A DNA stretch of 17,324 nt from Prevotella sp. UBA4376 (GTDB taxonomy: Bacteria > Bacteroidota > Bacteroidia > Bacteroidales > Bacteroidaceae). Shown piece by piece: positions 1 through 7,499 of the stretch. Numbering within the stretch: the stretch's first letter is position 1; the number at the start of each line of letters is the position of its first letter. Under the pieces are notes generated by a model. The model made no database searches and was not told where the DNA came from. It was given only the letters and a program-made list of their open reading frames with translations. A program made the translations under genes and the position numbers. Where the stretch lies: NCBI GenBank assembly GCA_002391185.1, contig DGRY01000101.1:1-17324 (forward strand), written 5' to 3'.

Positions 1-749
1 AGGTTGGCGCCATCGTAATACATCAATGCACCACACTCATGAACAAGCTTTGCTATCTCGGGAATATCTTTTTCAAACAAGCCCAGCGTGTTTGGATTGG
101 TCATCATCATGGCTGCAATGTCGTCACCAAGGAGAGGCTTCAAGTCGTTAACATCAACAAGACCATCGGGAGTTGACTTCACCTCAACCACCTCGAGACC
201 ACACACGGCAGCCGAAGCAGGATTGGTGCCATGAGCCGAATCGGGAATGATTACCTTGGTGCGCTTAAAGTCGTGACGACTTCGGTGATAGGCACGAATG
301 GTCATCAACCCCGTGAGCTCGCCATGAGCACCGGCACAAGGATTGAGCGTGAACTCGCTCATGCCCGTAATGGCTGAGAGCCACAGCTGCAGATTGTAAT
401 ACACCTCTAATGCTCCCTGACAGGTTTCAACAGGCTGCAAGGGATGCAACTCGGCAAAGGAACGCAAGGCAGCCACCTCTTCGTTGATAACAGGATTATA
501 TTTCATGGTGCACGAACCAAGAGGATAAAGCCCGTTGTTAACACCAAAATTGTTGGCGCTGTGATTGGTGTAGTGGCGCACCACAGTGAGCTCATCGCAC
601 TCAGGAAGAGCAGCGTCCTCGGCACGGCGAAGATGCTTGGGGATATCGGCTGTTGAAAAGCCCTCGTATTCGTTCTCGGGAAGTGAATAGCCCACACGTC
701 CATTGTGTGATAATTCAAAAATCAGTTTATCATATAGTGTGCTGTTCAT
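1..749 (-). CDS. gcvPB: Glycine dehydrogenase (decarboxylating) subunit 2, partial at left edge
   Basis: This is the PLP-binding half of the two-subunit P protein, which decarboxylates glycine and loads the aminomethyl group onto the lipoyl arm of GcvH. About 249 N-terminal residues are present, reading [15 protein letters not shown] at the start and ending DGANL at the window edge. Recognisable family motifs are GSCTMKYNP (about residues 78-86), [10 protein letters not shown], and HGTNPASA. The PLP-binding lysine lies in the missing C-terminal part and cannot be checked. The ATG (749-747) overlaps the gcvPA stop codon in an ATGA arrangement, which fixes the start and suggests translational coupling. 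It is the last visible gene of the lplA-gcvT-gcvH-gcvPA-gcvPB operon. Confidence 0.93.
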   Translation of the reverse strand, partial: MNSTLYDKLIFELSHNGRVGYSLPENEYEGFSTADIPKHLRRAEDAALPECDELTVVRHYTNHSANNFGVNNGLYPLGSCTMKYNPVINEEVAALRSFAELHPLQPVETCQGALEVYYNLQLWLSAITGMSEFTLNPCAGAHGELTGLMTIRAYHRSRHDFKRTKVIIPDSAHGTNPASAAVCGLEVVEVKSTPDGLVDVNDLKPLLGDDIAAMMMTNPNTLGLFEKDIPEIAKLVHECGALMYYDGAN

Positions 750-2092
750 CGGCGGCCTCCTTTCTGCTGCTTAACAAAATCTATAATGGTTTCCACAAGC
801 TTGTTGATTTCAATAATTGTTCGCTTCTCGGTAACGGCAAACATCAATGTGTTGCTTGCCACCTTAACGCCAGCATGGAATCCCTTCTCAATGCAAGCCT
901 GCTGCAAGGCTGATACATCGCCCTTGAAATCAACGCAAAACTCATTGAAGAACGGCTGATTATAGGTTGGCGTGAAATAGCCCGTGGCTATCAACTGCTG
1001 CTGCAGATAGTGAGCGCCGGCATAAGATTGCTCGGCTGCCTCCTTCAAGCCACGCTTGCCCATGAGCGACATATAGATGGTTACAAACAATGCCATGAGA
1101 CTCTCGTTGGAACAGATGTTGGATGTGGCTTTCTGGCGGCGTATATGCTGTTCGCGAGCCTGAAGCGTTAATACAAAGGCACGCTTGCCATCGGCATCAC
1201 GAGTCATACCCACTATGCGACCAGGCATCTTGCGCATGAGTTTCTCGGTTACACACATATAGCCTATAGAAGGACCGCCAAACGACATGGGAATGCCCAG
1301 CGACTGACCATCGCCAACAGCGATGTCAGCACCCCACTCCTTTGGTGTTTTGAGCACGGCAAGGTCGGCAGCAACACTATTGATGATGAAAAGCGACTTC
1401 TCATCGTGACACATATCGGCAAAGCCGGTGTAGTCTTCAATTATACCATAGTAGTTGGGCGACTGAACAATAACTCCAGCCACATCGCCCTGAACGAGCA
1501 GTTTCTGCAGGTCGTCGCTATCGGTGACGCCATCTTTCTCGGCAATAGCAACAATCTTCACACCATGATACTTGGCATAGGTTTCAACTACACGGCGCAC
1601 CTTAGGATCAACAGTTTCGCTGATGAGAACCTTGTCGGCTTTCTTATTGTTGTTGTAAGCCATGAGCATTGCCTCGGCGGTGGCAGTAGCGCCATCATAC
1701 ATGGAAGCGTTAGACACGTCCATGCCAGTGAGCTCAGCCATCATGCTTTGATACTCAAAGATATAGTGCAACGTGCCCTGCGAAATCTCAGCCTGATAAG
1801 GCGTGTAGCTTGTGAGAAACTCAGAGCGTTCAATTAAATTGGGAACAACCGAAGGAGTGTAGTGATCGTAGATGCCTGCTCCAGCAAAGCACACAAGCTG
1901 ATCGTTCATTTCGCCAAGCACATCAAACACTCGGCGAATCTCGAGCTCGCTCATGGCATCGGGCAAAGCATAGTCGTCTTTAAAGCGCATGCTTTCTGGA
2001 ATGTCGGCATAAAGGTCGTCGAGACTCTTCACACCTATTTTCCCAAGCATCTCGGCAATCTCTTCCTCGGTATGGGGAAAATACTTATACAT
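746..2092 (-). CDS. gcvPA: Glycine dehydrogenase (decarboxylating) subunit 1
   Basis: This is the N-terminal-half subunit of a split P protein and partners GcvPB in glycine decarboxylation. It is 448 aa, normal for the GcvPA family. Characteristic stretches are [15 protein letters not shown] near residue 70, [14 protein letters not shown] near 95-108, [12 protein letters not shown] near 130, and GGPSIGYM followed by RMPGRIVG in the second half. The fold is aspartate-aminotransferase-like, but the cofactor lysine belongs to GcvPB. It is cytoplasmic and carries no signal peptide. Its TGA overlaps the ATG of gcvPB by 4 nt, and a 69-nt gap with a hairpin separates it from gcvH. No strong purine-rich ribosome site is visible, as is common in Bacteroidota. 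Confidence 0.96.
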   Translation of the reverse strand: MYKYFPHTEEEIAEMLGKIGVKSLDDLYADIPESMRFKDDYALPDAMSELEIRRVFDVLGEMNDQLVCFAGAGIYDHYTPSVVPNLIERSEFLTSYTPYQAEISQGTLHYIFEYQSMMAELTGMDVSNASMYDGATATAEAMLMAYNNNKKADKVLISETVDPKVRRVVETYAKYHGVKIVAIAEKDGVTDSDDLQKLLVQGDVAGVIVQSPNYYGIIEDYTGFADMCHDEKSLFIINSVAADLAVLKTPKEWGADIAVGDGQSLGIPMSFGGPSIGYMCVTEKLMRKMPGRIVGMTRDADGKRAFVLTLQAREQHIRRQKATSNICSNESLMALFVTIYMSLMGKRGLKEAAEQSYAGAHYLQQQLIATGYFTPTYNQPFFNEFCVDFKGDVSALQQACIEKGFHAGVKVASNTLMFAVTEKRTIIEINKLVETIIDFVKQQKGGRR

Positions 2093-2118
2093 AGATCAAA
2101 AGGTTAAAGTGATTATTC

Positions 2119-2153
2119 CTTCCCCCTCGCAAAAAACAAAGCCAAGGGGGAAG
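2119..2153 (-). other. Hairpin in the gcvH-gcvPA gap
   Basis: A perfect 9-bp inverted repeat (CTTCCCCCT at 2119-2127, AGGGGGAAG at 2145-2153) encloses a 17-nt loop. It is G/C-rich in an otherwise AT-rich gap. No run of T follows on the minus strand, so it does not look like a simple intrinsic terminator. An mRNA-stabilising or processing element that sets different levels of GcvH and GcvP is an inference. Confidence 0.5.
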
Positions 2154-2161
2154 CATTGTTA

Positions 2162-2548
2162 TTATTTGTTGCTCTCAATGAATGCTGTGTAGGCAGCAGC
2201 ATCCATCAGTTCATCAAGTTCGCTCATATCAGATAGCTTCACCTTGATAATCCAGTTGGCAAAAGCATCCTTGTTGATGAGTTCAGGCTCGTCGCCGAGA
2301 GCCTCATTAACCTCGACAACAACGCCGCTAACAGGCGAGATGAGGTCGCTGGCAGCCTTCACGCTTTCAACAGCTCCGAAATCCTCGCCGGCAGTAACAT
2401 CGTCGTCAACATCTGGCATATCAACATACACCACATTACCCAACTCGTGCTGAGCAAAATCGGTGATGCCAACATAACCATACTCACCTTCAACCTTTAC
2501 ATACTCGTGGCTCTCACTATAATAGAGTCCTTCAATTACTTTACTCAT
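2162..2548 (-). CDS. gcvH: Glycine cleavage system H protein
   Basis: This is the lipoyl carrier protein of the glycine cleavage system; it shuttles the aminomethyl and reducing equivalents between P, T and L proteins. It is 128 aa, the usual family length. The lipoylation motif ESVKAASD is present with the acceptor lysine at residue 64, preceded by the typical VGITDFAQHELGNVVYVDMP segment (split here as residues 26-45) and followed by the SPVSG turn and the NKDAF...W region. It sits 64 nt after gcvT and upstream of gcvPA in the same operon. The lipoate ligase gene at the head of the operon is the likely enzyme that modifies Lys64. Confidence 0.97.
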   Translation of the reverse strand: MSKVIEGLYYSESHEYVKVEGEYGYVGITDFAQHELGNVVYVDMPDVDDDVTAGEDFGAVESVKAASDLISPVSGVVVEVNEALGDEPELINKDAFANWIIKVKLSDMSELDELMDAAAYTAFIESNK

Positions 2549-2612
2549 ATTCTTTCGTTTTTAGTTATTGGAATTGTTTTCTATAAATGTAGATAAAAGA
2601 AGTTAGTTCTCC

Positions 2613-3698
2613 TTACTTCTTGTAATGCTTATCGTAGAATTTCTTCTTCACAATGGTTCCAGGGAATGTTTTCTTCCTTATCTGTATTTCAACCTTGTCG
2701 CCAAGCTTTAGTGAAGAGTCAACCAAGGCAACGGCACAGCTTTTATCAACCGAAAGCAAGCGATAGCCCGTGGTGACCTCGCCCACCTGCATGCCGTTTT
2801 GCAATACAGCATAGCCATGACGGGGCACAGCCTTATCAGCAAGTTCTATACCACGCAAGCACTTGGATGGTCCTTCGCTCTTCTGTTTTAACAAAGCGTC
2901 TTTGCCGATAAACTCAGGCTTGTCAAACTTTACAAACATGCTCAAGCCTGCCATAACAGGAGTGATATCGGCCGAGAGTTCATCGCCATAGAGAGGCAAG
3001 CCTACTTCGAAACGCAGAGTGTCGCGACAGCCAAGACCGCAAGGCTTGCAACGCCCCGAAGCCATAAGCTTATCCCATTGGTCGCAAATGAAAGAGTGCG
3101 AACCATAAATCTCAAAGCCATCCTCACCAGTATAGCCCGTGCGGCTCACAATAACTGTTTCGCCAGCAACATCAATAGTCTTTACGGTATAGAACAACAA
3201 TTCCTTGCAAGACAATCCGAGCACTTGCTCAACAACAGCCTCAGCCTCGGGGCCCTGCACAGCCAACTGTCCGTAGTAGTCTGAGCAATGGTCTATCGTC
3301 ACCTTGAACCCTTCGGCATTCTGGCGCATCCACTCCACATCCTTGTCTATATTAGCAGCATTGATAACGATGAAGAATTCGTTCTCGCCCATCTTGTAAA
3401 CCAACAGGTCGTCAACGGTTCCGCCATCGGGATAGCACATCATGCCGTAATAGATCTTTCCCACTGGAGCGTTTCTAATATCGTTTGTGAAAATGTGATT
3501 AACATAGCTCTCTGCCTCATCACCAGTGACATATACTTCGCCCATGTGCGAAACATCAAACACACCACAATGCTGGCGCACGGCTTGATGCTCTTCCATG
3601 ATAGAGGAATATTGTATTGGCATGTCGAAACCGCCAAATGGCGAAATCAAGGCTCCAAGAGCTTCGTGTTTGTCGTATAGACAGGTTCTTTTGTTCAT
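2613..3698 (-). CDS. gcvT: Aminomethyltransferase (glycine cleavage T protein)
   Basis: It transfers the methylene group from aminomethyl-lipoyl-GcvH to tetrahydrofolate and releases ammonia, in the cytoplasm. It is 361 aa, the usual length. The N-terminal folate-binding domain shows GGFDMPIQY (22-30), VFDVSHMGE (46-54) and DGGTVDDLLVYK (91-102), where D96 matches the conserved catalytic Asp of the family by position in the motif. RTGYTGEDGFEIYG (186-199) and GCRDTLRFEVGLPLYGDEL (223-241) are also present, followed by the C-terminal barrel. The start at 3698 follows directly on the repeat array that fills the lplA-gcvT junction. The gene is co-oriented and probably co-transcribed with gcvH, gcvPA and gcvPB. 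Confidence 0.97.
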   Translation of the reverse strand: MNKRTCLYDKHEALGALISPFGGFDMPIQYSSIMEEHQAVRQHCGVFDVSHMGEVYVTGDEAESYVNHIFTNDIRNAPVGKIYYGMMCYPDGGTVDDLLVYKMGENEFFIVINAANIDKDVEWMRQNAEGFKVTIDHCSDYYGQLAVQGPEAEAVVEQVLGLSCKELLFYTVKTIDVAGETVIVSRTGYTGEDGFEIYGSHSFICDQWDKLMASGRCKPCGLGCRDTLRFEVGLPLYGDELSADITPVMAGLSMFVKFDKPEFIGKDALLKQKSEGPSKCLRGIELADKAVPRHGYAVLQNGMQVGEVTTGYRLLSVDKSCAVALVDSSLKLGDKVEIQIRKKTFPGTIVKKKFYDKHYKK

Positions 3699-3704
3699 AG
3701 GTCA

Positions 3705-3809
3705 GTATTTTTATTTGAGTAATAAATTCAGGGTATTTCGAAATGATATATTCAGAGTTTTACTTTGAGAATATAATTTCAGGGTATTATTTTGAGAATA
3801 TAAATTCTG
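3705..3809 (-). repeat. Four-unit ~27-bp tandem repeat at the lplA-gcvT junction
   Basis: Read on the minus strand, four degenerate units each begin CTGAA or CAGAA: 3809-3783 (27 nt), 3782-3756 (27), 3755-3732 (24) and 3731-3705 (27). The first two share most of a core like TTATATTCTCAAA. The array ends just before the gcvT start codon. The first unit contains the last codons and the TAA of lplA, so the ligase C-terminus (EFIFSK) is repeat-derived. AT content is very high. No function is evident; a slipped-strand array or an RNA spacer are possibilities. Confidence 0.65.
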
Positions 3810-4494
3810 AGGCTTCATATTCCTTGGCCATCTCCTCTATCTTCTCAACATCGACAGGCGAAAGAGTAACTGTTTTATTGCAAATGCCTCTCCTTAATCC
3901 TGCTTTTATTTCATCTAACGACAAAGAAGTGTAGTCTTTCAACAAAGCAACCCTCTGACGCACGCTTTTCACTCCGTTTCGGGCAAGTTTTTCCTGAGGT
4001 GGAGTTATTGCATGGAGCATGTTCTCCATATCTGTATCATAGAGCAAGGTGCCATGGGCTATTGTTCTTCCGGGAAGATGATAGATGGCGTTGCCCGAAA
4101 TCTTGCGCCCGTCGAGCATAATGTCGTTGTGGTCGTTCTGTCTTGCATCTATGCCAAGACTTTGTAGAGCCTTGGCAAGCAAGCTGAGATATTCGGCGAA
4201 AATCTCGTTTATGTTGCCCTCGCGAGTGATAACACTAAGCATCACGTTCGACATATCGGCATACACACAGCCACCACCACTCTTTCGGCGATAAGTTCTT
4301 ATGTTGTGCTGTTGGCAGTATTCAAGATTCACCTCGTTTTCCACAACCTGATTACGCCCAAAGATAACCGTAGGCTCCACCTGCCACATAAATAAAGCGC
4401 TCTCTATTGGCAAATAGCGTGCAACATATTCCTCCATAGCCAGATAAAACGGCAGGAGTCGTGTTTGTTTTTCCGGTAAATCAATGTATATCAT
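3787..4494 (-). CDS. lplA: Lipoate-protein ligase A family protein, short form
   Basis: It is predicted to attach lipoate (via lipoyl-AMP) to GcvH. It is 235 aa with the BPL/LplA/LipB catalytic fold. Visible motifs are IFGRNQ (44-49), the nucleotide-binding RRKSGGGCVYAD (69-80), DGRKISGNA (128-136) whose K131 fits the conserved catalytic lysine, and HGTLL (147-151). E. coli LplA is about 338 aa, so most or all of the C-terminal accessory domain is absent; the last residues EFIFSK come from the repeat array. An octanoyl- or lipoyl-transferase role (LipM/LipL-like) is an alternative that sequence alone does not exclude. It heads the gcv operon behind a good promoter, which supports GcvH as its target. 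Confidence 0.88.
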   Translation of the reverse strand: MIYIDLPEKQTRLLPFYLAMEEYVARYLPIESALFMWQVEPTVIFGRNQVVENEVNLEYCQQHNIRTYRRKSGGGCVYADMSNVMLSVITREGNINEIFAEYLSLLAKALQSLGIDARQNDHNDIMLDGRKISGNAIYHLPGRTIAHGTLLYDTDMENMLHAITPPQEKLARNGVKSVRQRVALLKDYTSLSLDEIKAGLRRGICNKTVTLSPVDVEKIEEMAKEYEASEFIFSK

Positions 4495-4537
4495 TATAGG
4501 TTAGTAGTAAACTTACATTGTTATTTAAATTTGATTG

Positions 4538-4568
4538 CAAATATAGTAAATAAAAATGTTTCAGCAAA
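4538..4568 (-). promoter_or_regulatory. Bacteroidota-type promoter of the lplA-gcv operon
   Basis: On the minus strand a TTTG (-33 box, 4568-4565) is followed after exactly 19 nt by TATATTTG (4545-4538). This matches the known Bacteroidota sigma consensus TTTG / TAnnTTTG. Transcription would start around 4532, leaving a leader of roughly 40 nt before the ATG at 4494. That is too short to hold a glycine riboswitch. Confidence 0.75.
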
Positions 4569-4579
4569 AAAACTGTCAA

Positions 4580-4617
4580 GAAAAAAAAGCCTGTCTGAAC
4601 AAATATTCAAACAGGCT
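4580..4617 (-). terminator. Intrinsic terminator after the thioredoxin-esterase gene
   Basis: A 12-bp stem with one mismatch (arms 4588-4599 and 4606-4617, outer part AGCCTGT/ACAGGCT) has a 6-nt loop. On the minus strand eight T residues follow at once (A-run 4580-4588 on the plus strand), ending transcripts from the 4703-6043 gene. A T-run at 4622-4628 means it could also work on the plus strand. The lplA -33 box lies only about 12 nt further on. Confidence 0.8.
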
Positions 4618-4639
4618 GGTATTTTTTTATGCCGAAGGC

Positions 4640-4675
4640 ATTCATTATTCAATATTCATTATTCAATATTCATTA
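4640..4675. repeat. 14-bp tandem repeat, about 2.5 copies
   Basis: The unit ATTCATTATTCAAT occurs perfectly at 4640-4653 and 4654-4667, followed by a partial copy ATTCATTA at 4668-4675. It is flanked by GCCGAAGGC on one side and AGCGAAGCGC on the other. It lies between the stop of the thioredoxin-esterase gene and its terminator, so it would be in the 3' untranslated RNA. No function is evident. Confidence 0.75.
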
Positions 4676-4702
4676 GCGAAGCGCATGGCGGGGAGAGGCA
4701 TC

Positions 4703-6043
4703 CTACTTCAACTTCTTTATAATAAACTCGGAAGCAAGTTCGGCTGCATGATAAACATTCTGAGAGAATCCATGATCATACATGTCAAGAATGTGCAGTT
4801 CGCTACCTGCCCATAGTTTGTGATAGCGCTCGCCATAGGTATAAGGAACAACTCTGTCGGCTGTACCATGAACAATACATGCAGGTCCTGTGTATTTTGC
4901 TGCTGTCTCATATATTGGTAAAGAGAAAGCGGTACGGATGTAGTTGGCGCCAAGAACAAGATTGCCATAGAGTTTCACACCCTCGGCTGGAGGATCAAGC
5001 GGATCATACTGAGCACCCATGGTGTTTCCACGAATAGCATCTTCGCGCAACACAGCAGCAGGAGCCATAAGAACAACAGCCTTTATCTTCTCGGCTCCAA
5101 GTTCACCAGCAAGCATACTGGTTACTACTCCACCCTGAGAATGTCCCTCGATAGCTATGCGTGAAGCGTCAACCCAAGGCAGAGAGCAAGCATACTCGTA
5201 AACCTTCTTGGCGTCTTCAATTTCATTAGGAACGGTCATCTCAGAGAAAGCACCCTCACTCTTGCCATGACCATTGAAATCGAAACGGATAGAACCGATG
5301 CCATATTTCTGAAGAGAATCGGCCATAAGAGCTTCCATCTGTCCTTCCTTGTTACCGCTGAAGCCATGCATAAGTATTGCAAGAGGAGCTTTCTCGCCTT
5401 CTTTCAACCCCTCTGGCTTAACGAGATAAGCTGCAAGTTTTCCCTTAGAGCCTTCAATTATTATGTCCTGACGCACACGGGCAAGTGGCTTGTTCTGTGA
5501 CGCTGTTAACTCGGTGAGTTTCTTCTCCATCTTATACGAGAGAACGGTTGAGAGTTCCACCTCACCCTTAGGATTAACAAGCACCATAGAAGGAATCCAC
5601 TTCACGCCAAAGCTTTGAGCAACAGCCGACTCACGCATCTTCTTCAGCTCGCTCACCTGGGGATAAACAATACCATATTTCTTCAAGGCATTAACCCAAG
5701 CGTCCTTATTTGTGTCAAACGACACACCGACAAACTCCACACCCTTGGCATGGAACTTATTATACATGCGCTGCACCTCGGGAATGTCCTTACGACAGTC
5801 GGGACACCACGAAGCCCAGAAGTCGAGCACAACATACTTGCCCTTGAAACTTGACAGTTTGAGAGTTTTGCCTTCAGAAGTCTTTAGCTTGAAGTCGGGA
5901 GCCTTAGTACCTGTCTTCACCAACTCTGTGGCATACTTGTCATCAAAATCCTTTTGAGGTCTCCATTGAGCCAAGCTGCTAATCGGAGCTACCGACATAG
6001 CCGCAACAGCCAGAGACAACATGATTATTCTTTTCATTCGCAT
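4703..6043 (-). CDS. Exported TlpA-like thioredoxin / cinnamoyl-esterase-like hydrolase fusion
   Basis: This 446-aa protein joins two domains normally found apart. Residues 1-25 form a signal peptide (MRMKRIIMLSLAVAAMSV..SSLAQ; Met3 is an alternative start). Residues about 40-165 are a TlpA/AhpC-type thioredoxin domain with DFWASWCPDC (redox pair C80/C83) and the cis-proline WIPS (P151). Residues about 193-446 are an alpha/beta hydrolase with LMHGFSGNK, FDFNGHGKSEG, nucleophile GHSQGG (S302), acid HGTADRVVP (D396) and base DHGF (H424). The hydrolase part resembles the Est1E/LJ0536 type of cinnamoyl or feruloyl esterases, so a periplasmic ester hydrolase is plausible; the substrate is unknown. 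The thioredoxin part could reduce or protect disulfides. It is transcribed alone, divergent from a second exported hydrolase. Confidence 0.88.
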   Translation of the reverse strand: MRMKRIIMLSLAVAAMSVAPISSLAQWRPQKDFDDKYATELVKTGTKAPDFKLKTSEGKTLKLSSFKGKYVVLDFWASWCPDCRKDIPEVQRMYNKFHAKGVEFVGVSFDTNKDAWVNALKKYGIVYPQVSELKKMRESAVAQSFGVKWIPSMVLVNPKGEVELSTVLSYKMEKKLTELTASQNKPLARVRQDIIIEGSKGKLAAYLVKPEGLKEGEKAPLAILMHGFSGNKEGQMEALMADSLQKYGIGSIRFDFNGHGKSEGAFSEMTVPNEIEDAKKVYEYACSLPWVDASRIAIEGHSQGGVVTSMLAGELGAEKIKAVVLMAPAAVLREDAIRGNTMGAQYDPLDPPAEGVKLYGNLVLGANYIRTAFSLPIYETAAKYTGPACIVHGTADRVVPYTYGERYHKLWAGSELHILDMYDHGFSQNVYHAAELASEFIIKKLK

Positions 6044-6064
6044 CTATTTTTGGTTCTTTTCCCG

Positions 6065-6072
6065 CAAAGTTA
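6065..6072 (-). promoter_or_regulatory. -7 element for the thioredoxin-esterase gene
   Basis: TAACTTTG on the minus strand (6072-6065) fits TAnnTTTG, about 22 nt before the ATG at 6043. No TTTG stands at the usual upstream distance; a weak ATTG-like match is the best candidate. It is called on the -7 box and its position in the 81-nt divergent gap. Confidence 0.5.
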
Positions 6073-6084
6073 CAGTTTTTTCAT

Positions 6085-6092
6085 TATCTTTG
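6085..6092 (+). promoter_or_regulatory. -7 element for the plus-strand hydrolase gene
   Basis: TATCTTTG (6085-6092) fits TAnnTTTG and lies 32 nt before the ATG at 6125. No TTTG -33 box is found at the expected spacing. It lies only 12 nt from the opposing -7 box, so the two promoters face away from each other and would share upstream DNA. Confidence 0.5.
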
Positions 6093-6124
6093 TAACAATT
6101 TTAACCCAAATTCTATTTTAAAAC

Positions 6125-7363
6125 ATGAAAAAGAAACTTTTTTTCTTAGCCATAGCTCTATTTGCAGCTGTTACCACACAGGCACAAACAAACTTAATGA
6201 AATACGTGAACAAGACGTATGAACTGCCCGACAAATACTTTAATTTCTATGTCAACAATCAGGCTGACAGCATATACGCTTATCTTACAGCCGACATGAA
6301 AACAGCTATTTTACCCGAATATCTAAAAGAAATGATGAACGCTCATAACAAATTAGTTGGCAAACCAATAAAAAAAAGCATGTGGGAAACAAAAGAATAT
6401 ATGGGTAAGTCTTATAGTTGCGACGTAACATATTCTCATCATACTGATATTTTCCTTATCGCCCTTGATTCAGAAGGCTATATAGAGTATATGACTTCAT
6501 CAAATCCAAAACCAATTCCTGTAACTGCAGAAGAAGGCGAAAAGGAAATAACCATCAAGAGCGACGGACCACAGTTGCCAGGCTTACTCACTCTACCTAA
6601 AGAACATAAAGACAAAGTGCCTGTAGTTATATTAGTTCACGGCTCTGGTGCCAACGACATGAACGAGACAATAGGTCAAAATGCGCCATTCAAGGATTTG
6701 ACACAAGAATTGAGCAAACAAGGTATTGCCGTAATACGCTACAACAAACGTTCTCTTGTTGATGCCACAAGCGTAAAGGACTATGATTCTGAAACTGTGA
6801 ACGATGCTGTTGCTGCTGTAGAACTTGCTGCACAGATGCACGAAATTGACAGCAACAGAATATACGTATTGGGACACAGCTTGGGCGGACAACTCGCTCC
6901 ACGAATTGCCGAAAAGTGTAACAAGATTAAAGGAATTATTATTTGGGCTGGAAACACCCGAAAACTAAAGACCACACTTTACGAGCAAATCAGATACTTA
7001 GGTATTGCCGAAAAAGACATCGAAAACACGGCAAACACACAATTAAGTTTGCTACCTGCCGGCTATCTTGATTTCGACAATCAGTATTCGCCAACCGAAA
7101 CAGCCAGAAAACTGAATATCCCTATGCTTGTGATGCAAGGCGAGAGCGACTATAATGTAACTATGGAAGATTTCAACAACTGGAAAACGGCATTAAAAGA
7201 CCATAAGAACGTGATTTTCAAGAGCTATCCAAAACTCAACCACCTCTTCTTCAAGATAAACCACGAAGGAATGGCAACAAGCGACGACACCCTTCGCCCA
7301 AATCAGCATGTTGAAGAAAACGTTATTCAAGACATTGCAAAGTTTATAAACGCAGGGAAATAA
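6125..7363 (+). CDS. Exported alpha/beta hydrolase with DUF3887-like N-terminal region
   Basis: This is a 412-aa predicted periplasmic serine hydrolase. Residues 1-21 are a signal peptide ending AQA-Q. Residues about 25-125 form an alpha/beta region like the DUF3887 domain seen ahead of bacterial hydrolases. Residues about 140-410 are an alpha/beta hydrolase domain with LVHGSGANDMNE (oxyanion region, H172), RYNKRS, nucleophile GHSLGG (S252), acid QGESDYNV (D342) and base LNHLFF (H373). The complete triad argues for an active enzyme, but the substrate cannot be told. It is divergent from the thioredoxin-esterase gene, with an 81-nt shared promoter gap, and convergent with the 123-aa gene at 7490-7861. 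Confidence 0.88.
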   Translation: MKKKLFFLAIALFAAVTTQAQTNLMKYVNKTYELPDKYFNFYVNNQADSIYAYLTADMKTAILPEYLKEMMNAHNKLVGKPIKKSMWETKEYMGKSYSCDVTYSHHTDIFLIALDSEGYIEYMTSSNPKPIPVTAEEGEKEITIKSDGPQLPGLLTLPKEHKDKVPVVILVHGSGANDMNETIGQNAPFKDLTQELSKQGIAVIRYNKRSLVDATSVKDYDSETVNDAVAAVELAAQMHEIDSNRIYVLGHSLGGQLAPRIAEKCNKIKGIIIWAGNTRKLKTTLYEQIRYLGIAEKDIENTANTQLSLLPAGYLDFDNQYSPTETARKLNIPMLVMQGESDYNVTMEDFNNWKTALKDHKNVIFKSYPKLNHLFFKINHEGMATSDDTLRPNQHVEENVIQDIAKFINAGK

Positions 7364-7370
7364 GGAAGAT

Positions 7371-7499
7371 GGAAGATTGAAATATGGAAAGATGGAAATA
7401 TGGAAAGATGGAAATATGGAAGATGGAAATATGGAAGAATGGAAATTTTTCAATCTTCCAATTTTTCAATTTTTCAATCTTTAAATCTTTCAATCTTCC
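7371..7499. repeat. Purine-rich 16-bp tandem repeat within a 12-bp inverted repeat
   Basis: Perfect inverted arms GGAAGATTGAAA (7371-7382) and TTTCAATCTTCC (7488-7499) enclose four near-identical units of AATATGGAAAGATGGA at 7381-7396, 7397-7412, 7413-7427 and 7428-7443. A pyrimidine-rich half follows, with repeated TTTTTCAAT. The whole stretch could fold into one long imperfect hairpin between the convergent genes, and it includes the stop codon of the 123-aa gene (7492-7490). It may act as a bidirectional terminator; that role is inferred. Confidence 0.65.

Noticed and set aside
4495..4537. Possible glycine riboswitch ahead of the gcv operon
   Set aside because: The promoter at 4538-4568 leaves a leader of only about 40 AT-rich nt, too short for the aptamer, and no conserved riboswitch core is seen.
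7381..7443. Regular repeats that could suggest a CRISPR array
   Set aside because: The units are directly adjacent with no unique spacers, and no cas gene is nearby.
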